From positions 14,601,782-14,665,781 of the forward strand of contig CM041545.1 of assembly GCA_023238725.1 (NCBI GenBank): DNA of 64,000 bases, written 5' to 3'. Below are positions 50,725-62,882 of this stretch, in pieces (within the stretch, counting starts at the first letter, position 1; every line of letters starts with the position of its first letter). The stretch is from Scortum barcoo (Eukaryota; Chordata; Actinopteri; Centrarchiformes; Terapontidae). The notes beneath the pieces were generated by a model that saw nothing but the letters and a program-made list of their open reading frames with translations, ran no database searches and was not told the origin of the DNA. The position numbers and the translations under genes were made by a program.

Positions 50725-51916
50725 CTGTGAAGGAGGGAGTGATGGAGAAGAGAGTATTGAGGAAAAGGAAGAAGTCCAAAGAAGGGATGACATGCAAAAC
50801 AGAGAAAGGGGAGACTAATGAATGAGGGCTAGGATCTAAAAACCAAATCGGCAGCAATAAATAAAATAAAATAAAAATGAAAGAGGAAGATCACAACTAC
50901 TTACACAATAAACATAATGATAATACCACAGATGTGACGCATCTTAAATAATAATTCTTTGAAAATGTCCTTAAACTGAAGGCTTCATTAAAATAATTAT
51001 ATTAAAAAAAAACTTCAGATTGTTTCCAGGGCTGTTTTAGAAAAAGCACAAGTAATGATCAATATCATTGACCATCATGTCACAATGAACATATTTATAT
51101 TACATAAGGGAGGATGACTAGTAAAGGTTAATACACAGGACCATCAGAGCTGTATCCGTGTAGGAATGTCGACTTCACAGGAAGGGAAAAAAATAAAATA
51201 AAATACAGAAAGACTCGACATCGTCACTCGAGACAACTCCACACGAGACAATGGTTTGATTTATTCCAGCATTTTTCTATTATGCAAGTCGTCGCTTGGC
51301 CACTCGTTTCTCTTTTTCTGACCTTCAAACCGTACACTGCCCCTTCACTGGGTGAGATTAAGGCCCACATACCAGGGGCTGCAGATGGCAACACAGTACC
51401 AACAACGCTGGGCTATAACGTACTGAGCAAATCTTCCCTGAGAAGTTACTGTAATGTTGAAGCATTTACCCAAAAGTCCAATAGCCTACAAGCTGCTTTG
51501 GAGGAAAAAAAAAAGAAAGTAAAAGCTTCAAGAGATTATTTTTCACTCAGGCTGTACAAAAAAACGCAACTCCAATTTGGAAAACATCAAGGTAACTTAC
51601 CAATTTGGTAAACAATGTTTCCAATTTGGAATTTAAGAAATAGCTTTTCTTGCTGGACTAAGCTGAGAGGGTGCAGCTTCCGCAGAATACAGCTGTTGCT
51701 TTATCATCATAAGCCCTGTATCAGACAGCAGGAGTTAAATCTCTACAGGCAAATGGGACGCCTGACTTAAGCCTCATAATGATTAAAGTTCTTGTGATGC
51801 TGTAATGCTAAACATACTTTCTTACAGAGGAAACCACTTAGTAAATTGTGGTGAGATGCAGAAAGAGCCTGACCCCCCCAAAATGTAAAATGGTCTCCGT
51901 GCTCAGAGGCTTCTGG

Positions 51917-54900
51917 CTAGCAGTAAGGTTCATCTGCATCTGCATACTGGATGGACTGAGAGTCAGGGTCCACATCAAAGGGTTTCTCCTGGGAGGGGCT
52001 GTCGTCTCCAAAACCGCGTGAGGGGATCCGACCGTTGCTGCACTCTGGCTCGGTCTCGTACCCGGTGTCACGGAGCGCCCGCAGGTTCTGAGTGGTCTGG
52101 CTGCCATTCTGCGTCGGCTGCTCCGTCATGTTAATTTTGTCCGTTGCGGATGCCTCCATCAGACCGGCTTCGCAGGCCCGATACTCAGGCTGGCTGGCGC
52201 TCTTGTGACTGCCCAACAGTGCCGCCCGCAGTCGCAGGCAGGGAGCTGGGAGATACTGCATGTAGCAGTTGTACGCCAGCGCTGCCACGAAGAGAAGGAA
52301 AAACAGGAGGAAGAGGAAGAGGAGGGCGATGCTGTTGTTGTGCTGCAAATACTCAGCCGCTGGGTCCCGGCTGTCTGGGCGGGGAGCGTTGGAGCTCGGA
52401 GGAAGATGCTGCTTTGGCTGGAACCTGATCGTGCTGCTGGGGGGTGGGGTTAGTGATGAGTCAGTTTGGGGCGGGGAGGTGAATTGGACTGTGGCGGTGA
52501 AGCTGGGGGGGGCAATGGCCGAAGTTAGCAGGGCTTTGTCAGTCTTACCATTACCTTCAGTTGCATGCGCGCCAGATATCTCCTGGCCGCCGAGGGTAGT
52601 GGTCACGTGTCCCGCTTGGTGTGGGGGTCTGGGCGGGAGATCCAGAGTCAGGACGTATGCAGCCAGGAGGCGGCTGAAGTTCTTCCCAGCAGCAGGGGCC
52701 CATTCCACTGACCAGCATTCGTAGTGACCTTGATCCTCGGGAGCCACGCTGTAAATAAGGAGACCATTTTCGCCTATGAGGTGGAAGCGCGAGGCCTCAG
52801 TGAGAACCGAGCCGTTGGATTTCCACATCACCTGGGCTAGGTTGGAGTGTACCAGACACGGCAGCTCAGCAGAGCTCCCCGGCTTCACGGTCACAGTCTT
52901 GTAGTCCTTCAGAGACCGGCCTAATGCTATGAGGAATAAGAAAGTAAATAATGACTGTTGGCTCAGAGAGATTCAGTGTTTGCTGCTAAAAACAGATGAC
53001 CACCAGAGGACAATCATACAACATGGCTGACTTGTATTACTGGGCAATACTGTTAAAAAAAAATAAATAAATAAAATAACGTGGACATTTTACTCTGTAG
53101 CTTCTTTTTAAAGCTGTATGTGAGCATGCTACACATTACCTGAAGGACACTTGTCTGCATCACCATTCAGGCTCTGGATTAACCTCCTAGAAAAACAAAC
53201 AAGCATTATTTCCACAACAATCTAAAATATGCACATGCTCCGAAATGAAGAAATATCTAGCATGAGATAGTGAAGCAGGTCAAACTGGATCGAGTGTGAG
53301 TAAAGATCTCTGTTGTGCTTTCGTTAACCAGCGTAATCATGCATGAGTGAAGTACCGGTATGTATAAGAACGGTATGAGTGATAGAGAGCGAATCTTGAC
53401 GCTCTAGTTCGCTTACCGATGCCGTTGGCTGGGAGCATCAAAGATGTTGACACAGGCAAAAGTGCGGGGGTCCCAGGCGCAGTAGGGGTCTCGAGCCAGG
53501 ACGCAGTTATCGCAGGACAAATACCTGCCGCAGAAGGCTGTGGGTGACTGGACCACACCCGAGTCTGAACCAGCATACAGGGATCGAGTCTGTGGAAGCA
53601 CAAGGCCGTTCATGTAAATGTGCCAGAGAAAAAGAGTTTAAAGGTCAAAGGTCACGGAGAAGAACCCATAATTGCACATACGACAAACTAAATCAACAAG
53701 ATCTGTCTGCAGAAGTTGGAATGCAGGCTCTAAACAACCACAAACACACACTCCTGTAAAAATAAATGTGCAGTCTCATCTGATTTAGGGAACTGCCACT
53801 TTTTGCTGGTGATAGTCATCTTCTTGGTAACTTCCTATAGTGAGGTTTCTCACAGCAGAGTAAGTACTTGAGGGAAAAAAACCCTGTTAAACACACACTT
53901 GCAAGTTCGGCACACTGCATAAACCTGCAACTGAGTACAGTAAACCAGCACAGACACACCACCTGTCTAGGTGTGATGAGTATTTGCAAAACACACAAGT
54001 CACTGACCTCAGAGGACAGCAGCAGGTTCTTGATGGACTCTGACTTCTTCAGGAGCTGAATCTCCTCCACAATATGCACTTCTCCTTCAAACACCACTGA
54101 CTTGTGCAGGACCCCCTTATCTAAAAACATGAGAATGGTGTATTGTCAATTAAAATTTGCCTTTTTAAAATGAAGATTTCAAAGTGGGATGTGCTGAATG
54201 AGCAGTACACACAGCTGATCAAGGTACATTTAAAAAAATATTATAAAAGAGTTGTGATGCAGGAAGCTTTGTTCTTAACAGCATTATAAATTGAATGCAA
54301 CAATTAATACTGAATAAAATAAATATCCTAATTAACTTCACTTAACTTAAAGGACATCTTTATTTATACTAGTTTCAATTTCAAATTTGTATTAATAAGT
54401 GTTAAGTTAAGTTAACCAATGTGTTCTTACCTGTTCCGGTGAAGATGACGTCATAGATGTTCCCATCCAGCGCGCGGACCCTCTCCACAACGATCTGAGT
54501 GTAGTTGACGTCTTTGGTGATGAGGCGAGGCCCATTGCCGATAGGAAGGACGGGATCCTCCAGCAGGGGGTGGTCCTTCACGAACTGAAGGGTCTTATCT
54601 GGCAGGTGGAGGGAGCTGTTGATGTTCTGCTGTCGCATCAGGTTGTTAATGCACTGGTGGAGGGAAAAAGGCAGAAGACATTCAATATTTTATTAGAATG
54701 CAGAAAAAAAGTTTAGTCTTAATTATTCTGGATGTGCTAAAAAGTACTTACTGCTCCAGGACGAGGAGAAGGGGTGATGCCGTTGTACCTGACCCACTTG
54801 GTGTGGGACTGCTCCACTGTGGCCTTCTGCATGTACTTGCCCTTGGAGAAGACGTCTTCCACAGCTGTCAGGTTGTAAGCGCACACTGCTGACAAACCCA

Positions 54901-57900
54901 CATTACCCCTGGGGGATGTAGATGGGGTCCAGGAGACAAGTGGGGGAGGGAAGAGAAGTGAAATGAAGTATTATAAGCATCATATAGCAACATCCCACTT
55001 TTACTGTGATTCTAATCACTAACCACTGGGAGGTGAAGACCCCGTAGATGACCGTGTCCCTCCAGTCCGCCCCCTTCAGGATGAAGACATCATGCACTAC
55101 GTTGAAAACAAAGTTGAGCTCAGGCATGGAGCACACCAGCTTTGCTTTCAAAAAGGACGTCCATTTCTTCTGCAGAGTGCGCTGCCCACCGAGGTCACCC
55201 TGTGGAGGACAGGTTTATCAGCAAATCTGGCTGTGTGGGGAGAGGCAGGGTTGAAAGGTCAGAAATATTTACACATGTCATGCTAACTTATTAGTTTAGG
55301 TTGATTTTCTTACTTTCCTACCACAATAGTAACAATATTCATATTTACAGTTAAATGGCCTCCTTAAAAGATGGTACAATTTAACATCAGTTAAAAGAAA
55401 AAAATAAAATTATTTAAATTAGGGTTAAAGCATTAAACTGCAGAGCTTTAAACACTTACATAGCATTTCTACTTTTCTATTTTGTTATACTGTCATTCTA
55501 ATTATAGAGATGTGTACAAATTGTATAATCAATTCATAAATAAATATACACTTTTTTTACGCAATTGTGCATCCCCAACTTCTGATACCAAACCTATGCA
55601 CTTGAATGTGTGTATGGTAAAGTCTGATAATATAATGACATTAACTGCTGTGTCCTGTTTTAGATTATGCTCATGGCTTTGTCGGGAACAGACAAATTGC
55701 ATCACAGTTAATGACGATTTTGATCATTTCTGGGAGTTCCCAACAGTTTTGGCCATCAGTGGCAATATGAGATACGGGAACCTCCAGACGTCAAGACATA
55801 ATTGTACAACAGACCTGTGTGTTTATTCCCAAACAGCCGGTCACTTTTTAACATCCTTATAATCTTCAACATCAACGTTATGCACACAGATCCATTAGCT
55901 ATGGCAATAAATAGTTTTGGACACTGAATGCTTTGTTTGTTATGTGATTTTGGCGAGACTGAAGAAATCATTTACATGTTTTAAATCTGATAATTGACTA
56001 ATGTTTCACTGCTGCAACATTTATGTTTTCGGCGTCTAATAACACCATCTGGGCACTGGGCGAGTGACACAATAATTAACATACACTGAGTAATTGTAGT
56101 TGATTTGTGCCATGATATGAGCTCAGGTTAGATCAAGAGAACGGATAATGGAAATGGGGATGTACACAGAGAGTGACACACACAGACAACAGGAACATAA
56201 GGGCTAAAGAGGGATGCTGCTGGTATGTGCAGATGGTACGTGACATGTGCTGACCTTACAGACGCGCGCCACCCTGGGGATGAGCAGCTTGCCAAAGAAT
56301 TCATACTCCACTGACACCTCAGTAAAGAAATAGTAGATCTTATCATCCTCGCCATCTATGCTGTTTCTCCCTTCCCTGATCACGTCAGCAAAAACAAAAC
56401 TGGGCTCTGCAAGGAGAGCAGGGAGGGGGGTTATTGGTAAAAGAGTATAGGAAAGGGATAAAATTGATCAGCTATTGTGAAAGCCTCTTTGTATTGTATT
56501 GGAAGACAATTCACTTGTCACATATTGTTCCAACTCACCATTAAGCCAAGATGTGGAGTACTCTGTCCTTAGCAGGGACTGGGATGGTGAGTATCTGGAA
56601 ATAATTGGTTCACTGCCCAAGAAGTTATAAGCTGTCCCCGAGTACAGCTCTCCATCTAATGGAAAAGCAGCAAAAAAGAAAAAAAGCAATTTATTGTTCA
56701 GAGAGCCCATTTTGCCTCCCCCAAAAAAACAAAAAAAAAACAAACAGATTATTTGGGATTATCATGCATTTCACTGCAGGACTGACAACCAAAAGAGCTC
56801 TTTGTAAAATGAAATAAACCTGGTCTCCACTCACCAACCATAACAGTGGTAAAGCTTTGCGAGGGGTCAAAGGAGCACTTTCCCCTGCCGTCTTCAGACC
56901 GACCATCCAGAGAGAAGTCGGCAAGGTTCTGAGAGGGAAGTTAGATTAAGATTAAATGTCAGGTAAAAGGTTGCTGCGATGGCTTGAGAGCTGGAGCATG
57001 TGCTTACTTGTGACCAGTTATGGAGGGATTGAGCATTAACCTACCAAGTAGTCACACTGAGGTTGGAAGGCGTGCGTGCCACAGACATACAGCCGCTCAT
57101 CGTCTACAACTTGGAGCACTCGAATGTAGTTTAGACAGTCCCTCTGGAAGCCAAAATTCAATAAATTAAAAACATGACTATTTTATCCTTGACTGTTAAT
57201 TTATAAATACTAAAAAGAGTGACTCATAACATAGGTTATGACAGAAAAAACATTAACACATGAATTACTCAACTAACCTCTTTTGATTTTCCTTTAAGAA
57301 TGCACATCATCACAGGGGCCTCTTCAACTGTCCACTGGACCTTAATATAATTAAAAAAGGCAATTATAATGACAGTTTCTGAATTTTAGCATATTTTTCT
57401 ATTTCTTTTCATTTATAGGTACAAGTCTTAACTGTGTTTTAATACCTTGTTGTGTCTGACCGTCACATTCTTCTTGCTGAGCTCAAAGATGGCCTCCCGG
57501 GCTCCCACATACAGGGCGTCTTTTTTCTCACTCAGCAACAACGTGGTGTAGTTGAAGATCTCTGGCTCCGAAAACTCCATCAGATCTAAATCTGAGCACC
57601 ACATGATTCAATCACATGACTTTAGCGTCTAAAGTACACTAAACGTGCCAAGTTTTACTTACGTGTCAGTTTTAGTGACAAACCCACAGAAAATTGCAAC
57701 CCATCTCTGCAGTTCCCCTCAGCTCTCCAGAGTTTTTGACATCTTTTAACTCAGCGTTTTAGTGTTTTAGTGTCCCACGACTGTTTTGCTGTGTTGGCTC
57801 ACACTTCTTAGTTAGTAGCTACTTAGTAGTTGAACCCACTTTTTCTCCTCAGCACCAAATAGTAGACAGAAAAAGTCACCATTTAGCTAGTGAACATAGT

Positions 57901-59329
57901 GGAGTCTGAAGATGGTGGGGACCAAAACAGAGCTGAAAGGAGAGTGAATATCGGACTTACAAGTTCATTCTAACAACATTTTAAGCTGATAATATGTCAC
58001 TGTTTTACAGCTTGTTTACACTGCCCCCAACAGCCAAAAAACACAGTTAATGCAGGTTCAAAGTTGCACCGTCACCTGCAGCTCTTCAAGGGCAGTAAAT
58101 GAATAAAATTCAACAGAGTCATCAAAGTGACAGATGTAGTCCGGTCACCAAAATGCAACTTTGATAACTGCACAGGCTGAACCCGCAAACATGGATGTTT
58201 AAGACAAGTTTCTGCCTTTCTAAATGAGAGCTTACACTGAGCGTATCTCTCGTTATACTGCTTGTTGTGATTGATGCCAAACCTAGCGAAGCGTTCGTGT
58301 CTGGCTGGCTTTGGTTGTGCCAGGTGCAACCGGGTTCGGGTTGCAGGTGCCTGGACATAAACACCACAATGATGAAAGCAAACACCCTCACTGACTGACT
58401 GGAACGGTGACTGCACCACAGCGAGTGGAGAAACTCAACTTTGTTAAAAGGGTGAGCTGCGCTGGTTCTGACAGAGCGACTGAGTTACTGGAGCTATTTC
58501 TGTAAACGGCAGCATGCAAACAGAACATCCGCCTGACAGTAAATGTTCTAACTTAAGAGCCTGTGGTGAGACTGAGGGTCGTCTCTTGAGATAAACTAAA
58601 AGGAAACAGGTGTCACCAAGCAGTCTATTGTGAACCTCAAGTTGAATGAGAGTTTTTGACACATTATAAAAAAATCTGTCCACAGTATGAAGGCTCCATA
58701 CAGTACAAGAGGAACTTTACATTCGTGTGTCCTGTTTCTTGTTTTAAGATTGCATAAACTCATAAATGCCAACTTTGACTAACGTGTAGGACTTCCCACA
58801 TGGAGTTCTCAGAACAAAGTTTCAATTTAAATCACAAATGTGTTTTGAAAGAACATTTACCAGAAATTATTTAGACTTTGAGTGTGGAATTTACTGTGAA
58901 TAGGACACATACGTATGAGGACATTGCAAACAAAAACCTTTAATAATCACAGATTTCAACTATTGGATTAGTTGAGTTAGTAATCAGAGCCAAAATGTAT
59001 GTCTTTGTAGTATTTCATACGTCAATATTAGTATGGGCTAGATTATACATTTACTATTATCAGCAAATAGCTGACTTCACAGACCTGTTATCAGCAAATA
59101 GTTGACTTCACAGACCTATTTTCAGCAAATGTTTACCTAATGAATCATTAGGTATCAAAACTGCACACAACTTTTCTGTCAATCACGTAACACCCGATTT
59201 ATATAATATCTTATAGCTACAGTAAGCCTTACCTTGGTGTCTCCAGGAGGTTCGAGGCACAGCGTGGGGTCCATGGGTGGAGACCTCTAGGAGCAGCCCC
59301 AGAAACACTCCCAGCACGCCAAATCCCAT
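51917..59329 (-). CDS. sema4d: sema4d: class 4 transmembrane semaphorin, complete in 14 coding exons
   Basis: Membrane ligand for plexin-B type receptors. Coding exons in transcript order: 59233-59329, 57446-57591, 57278-57340, 57045-57143, 56835-56928, 56539-56655, 56255-56406, 55024-55199, 54752-54908, 54431-54653, 54008-54120, 53417-53589, 53140-53186, 51917-52926. They sum to 2667 nt (888 aa) with all phases agreeing; human SEMA4D has 862. Order: hydrophobic signal peptide (GVLGVFLGLLLEV), sema domain (LYVGAREAIF, LNYIRVLQ, CGTHAFQP, YNFLGSEPIISR, YFFTEVSVEYEF, LQKKWTSFLKA, VEQSHTKWVRYNG, DVNYTQIVVE), PSI domain (from C499; NCVLARDPYCAWD), Ig domain (C576-C623), Pro/Ser/Thr-rich stalk, TM helix about 752-771, and cytoplasmic tail with YLPAPCLRLRAALL, DTGYETEP (Tyr842) and KPFDV, all diagnostic of SEMA4D. 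Confidence 0.95.
57640..58065 (-). mobile_element. Teleost-type interspersed repeat in sema4d intron 1
   Basis: On the minus strand the segment reads CTGCATTAACTGTGTTTTTT, GGGGGCAGTGTAAACAAGCT, AAAACAGTGACATATTATCA and later ACTATGTTCACTAGCTAAAT. I recognise this pattern as a common non-autonomous repeat of fish genomes. There is no coding potential. Exact boundaries and family are uncertain. Confidence 0.5.
58066..59232. other. Remainder of sema4d intron 1
   Basis: No exon recognised. A direct repeat of about 34 bases built on TCAGCAAATAG...GACTTCACAGACCT occurs twice in tandem near 59060-59125. Short open frames near 58072-58683 have no motif. Confidence 0.6.
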
Positions 59330-59366
59330 GTTAGACTCTGATAACTTCGGAACTGTGAAGTTTCCT
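59330..59366 (-). other. sema4d: sema4d 5' UTR part of the first coding exon
   Basis: An acceptor CTGTCTTGCAG ends at 59367, giving 37 untranslated bases before the ATG at 59329. The frame is open further upstream, but the conserved signal peptide begins at this ATG. The promoter and first exon lie further right and are not identified. Confidence 0.55.
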
Positions 59367-59737
59367 CTGCAAGACAGATGGTAAAGCAACACACTAAAAC
59401 CTGATGCACAAAAAAAAAAAAAAACACAAACAAGTTCCTCACTGGCTGATCTTATCATGCAGCACAGACACTAAAAGAGGACCGGCATCAAATCCACTTC
59501 TCTCATACTGAAAGCTGGCAGCACTGATTCATCCTCTTTTGTATCGCTTAGGAGGTTGGTAAAGTACGTCACATGCATTTGAATCAAAATCAGTGAAGGG
59601 AGGTATTTTAGACATAAACTGCACGATTAAAAATAAACTTGAACATTAAAAAGGCGCATGAAAGATATATTTATATATAGATATATATATATTTCTCATG
59701 TTTAAATGGAAGAGTTAAAAAAATGTATGTATGACAC

Positions 59738-59969
59738 TACAGCTGCATCGATTAGTCAATCAGCCGATTAGTCAACAGAAGCAAAATGAATTGCGTAATT
59801 TTTTATGAAATACCTTTGGTAACTTTAAAGAGTTCACTTGTGGCTCTGGGAAGTTACCAAAGGAAGTTTCACATATTGCATGATATTTTACAGACCAAAT
59901 GATTGATCAATTAATCTAGAAAATAATGTGTAGATCAATAGATACCGAAAACAATCGTTAGTGGCACAA
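59738..59969. mobile_element. Non-autonomous repeat with ATCGATTAGT-type ends
   Basis: The left part carries AGCTGCATCGATTAGTCAAT and CCGATTAGTCAACAGAA. The right part carries GATTGATCAATTAATC and AACAATCGTTAGTGGC, the inverted counterpart. The middle contains GGCTCTGGGAAGTTACC. This is the familiar teleost repeat pattern in which CGATTA words mark both ends. The family was not resolved. Confidence 0.6.
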
Positions 59970-62340
59970 CACAGCAGTCAGGTAGACTCTCCAAAAGTCA
60001 CCTATCAAATCAGTAACTTATGCTAATCGTGACCTTTCTTCTCCTTTGTGTTAAAAAAAAAAATCAATGGCCATATTGTTTAATAAAATGCAAAATAAGG
60101 GAACTTAAAAACAAAGGAACTTAACTCCTGCTATTGTTCAGAAAACAATGTTCGTACTTTCACTCCATTGGATATCTAAAGGCTTGCTTTTCTTGCTTTT
60201 ACAAACACAAAACTCTACTAAACAGTTAAAAGTTAATGTGCTGTCTTGTGACCACTGCATGACACCTCAGTTTGTCATTGGCATGTGCCAACAACTTAAC
60301 ACCTCAGGCTTAAGAAAATCTCCCTTTTATTCAAAAAGTTGTTTAACTGCACTGCGCTATTGTTGAGCAACCAACAGGTATATGCGTTTGCCTTAGATAA
60401 TAGTGGTGACAGTGACAGCAATGATGAGGATGACGACAGCATTCCTGGTAACTATCAGCTCTTATCAGATGCAGGCGCCGTTTTCCATGAGCAAATTTGT
60501 GAACCATCGTGATCTTCTACCCAACAGCTCTCTCCTGGTGAGTTCACTTCAGCCTGATAAGGACTCCATTAGGCGGCTATATGCCATTTGTGTAAAGGTT
60601 TAACTTATCCAGACCCACCTCCGGAGGCTGATATGGTCATGTTCAATAAAACCTGAAGTTGTCATCAATGCCTGGTTTTTGTCTTTGACACTCGACTTTA
60701 AAGTGACTGCGAATCTGTACACTGGTAGAATAAAACAAAATATTCCCAAATGATGAGAATGATATAATAAATAGTGTAAATAATAAATGGCCTGAATCAA
60801 TCATAATATCTTATGTTAATATTTTATATAAATAGAAACCATAGTTCTCACAATAAAATTTAGGACGATGGTTTTATCATGAAATGTTTACTATAACTAA
60901 TATTATTCAATCATTTTGTTGGAACTAATTTGTCTAAAACAACCATAAATCTTCTGGTTGAACAAATTGTAGTTCATGTTTTAGGTCAGCAGAAAAGCTG
61001 CAGTAAAAAGCTCATGCTTTAAAGCTTAAGTAAAATATTAAAATAAATCTCTAAATCTGTTCTCAATCCTGCGTATAATACACGCCATGTTTGCCAAATT
61101 TACTGCAATGCAGGGCACGTGCTTAATAATCTTGGGGTCAGTTTTCATGACCATCAACTAACGAGGACAGAGGACTGATTACCTTCTCTCACTCTGTAAA
61201 TATTATTAACACTGAAATGGTATTAACTCAAGTTATTAATGGACACAATTCAATTGTGAGGCTCAAGTGCTTCCTTTCTCTTGATTCAATCATCAGTGGG
61301 GGTGGTGTCAGCACAACTCCAGTTTTATGTCCGGGTTTTTTTCCTGTTTAACGTGGATGAAATTGGCTTTTACAATATTTGGGGGTGACTCCGGCTTGCG
61401 GATGAAGCCGGAGTGTGTGTTCACTGAAGGCCAGTGTTAAGTACGTAAGCAGGTGGGGTCAGGCTGGTCGGGTGATTGCGTTGCAGTTTCTCTTCTCTGT
61501 GGAAGGAAAGTGATCTGGCACAAAGCAGGTTATTCTGGTTTTCCACAACAGACTCAAAAAAGAAGCTGAAGTACCCGCAGCACACCTCAGTAAACAAAAG
61601 GCTGGGCCAGTCACGAGAAGTAGAAGATAAAGGGTTATCGGATGTCTGGTAAGACAAGGAATGAGATAACAAAAGTTTTCTCTAACAGGAAGCAGCTTCA
61701 CCACATCCTGATAATATGGATTTAATTAGCATTCGAGGTACTGAAAAGAGCAGTGTTTCCCAAACAGTTAAAAGAAAACCTAATGAACATAAATAACATA
61801 AAAGATAGTATCTTACAAGGAAAACAGTGTTTAAGTGGCCCATTTGTTTTCATTTGAGATTTTACAACCAAAATTACAGAACAAATGATGAAGGTCACAG
61901 GACAAATAAATCATTGTCAGCTAGTTTTAATGACCTAGTAGCACCCTTGTGGCTCATCCTACTTAAATATGGGTTAGTAATCAGTTAACCACCCGAGGGG
62001 GAGATATATCATGTGGCACAGCATGTATAAACAATCGATGAGGACCACCACAGCTAGAGGAAAAAAAGAGAGGGTGATAATTGATTATTGATGTAGTTGT
62101 AAATAAGAACAAATGACCCCAGAGCTATGACCTTACTGGGATTATTGTTTTTTTTTTTTTCTTAGAGGGTTTCCACTGACTAAATCTGGCAAAGATGGAA
62201 TTCCATCCCGGCTTCAGCCCTAGCCATGGACTCCGCTCTGCTGAAGAGGGGGGTCAAGCACACAAGGACCTATTGTTTACTGAAGATGAGGGTAGCCTCC
62301 ACTCCACTCCACCCCCATCACATCCACATCATCACCGCAG
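59970..62340. other. Sequence upstream of sema4d, no gene recognised
   Basis: AT-rich sequence with chance open frames only. Sema4d leader exons may lie here, but no convincing donor or promoter on the minus strand could be chosen. Confidence 0.5.
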
Positions 62341-62343
62341 AGT

Positions 62344-62437
62344 ATTCAACAATGAACAGAGAGAGCGAGAAAGGAGAGAGAGGGGACAGAACGGAGAGAG
62401 AAAGAGAGAGAGGGAGAGAGAAAGAGAAAAGCATCAC
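62344..62437. repeat. GA-rich low-complexity tract
   Basis: Imperfect (GA)n with GGAGAGAG units, about 95 bases. Confidence 0.85.
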
Positions 62438-62751
62438 TTCTCCCTCTCGTCCAGTTCTTTTACAGTCTTGCCAATCTAAATGCCAGGACAGCTTAGCCCT
62501 GAGCCAAGCCAGTGTTTTTCCAAAGACCACACAACCCCCATGAGATCGGGATCTGGAGGCATCCAGTAAAGATGCTCCATAAACTGTCCGATTACGGCAG
62601 CAGAAACTGACTGTTGAACAGAGGCAGAGAGAGAGAGAAAGGGAGCGACGTAGGCACAGTATGAATGGATGAGATAAAAATACTGAATCCATGATGACCC
62701 AAGACAGACAAAATTTCCCTCACTTTCTGGCCAGTGAAAAATCCTCTAGCG

Positions 62752-62764
62752 GCATATATAAAAG
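62752..62764 (+). promoter_or_regulatory. Isolated TATA-box-like sequence
   Basis: GCATATATAAAAG is a strong TATA match on the plus strand, but no gene is recognised downstream, so function is unproven. Confidence 0.2.
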
Positions 62765-62846
62765 CCTCAAACTAGACTCATCCTTCTATCTGCACACTCC
62801 CTGATAGCCTTTATCAATCAGACAGTGGAGTGGAGCCCCATTTAGG

Positions 62847-62851
<5 letters not shown>

Positions 62852-62881
<30 letters not shown>
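62852..62881. repeat. Poly-A run
   Basis: Thirty consecutive A bases. No retrotransposed gene body is recognisable upstream. Confidence 0.95.
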
Positions 62882-62882
<1 letters not shown>

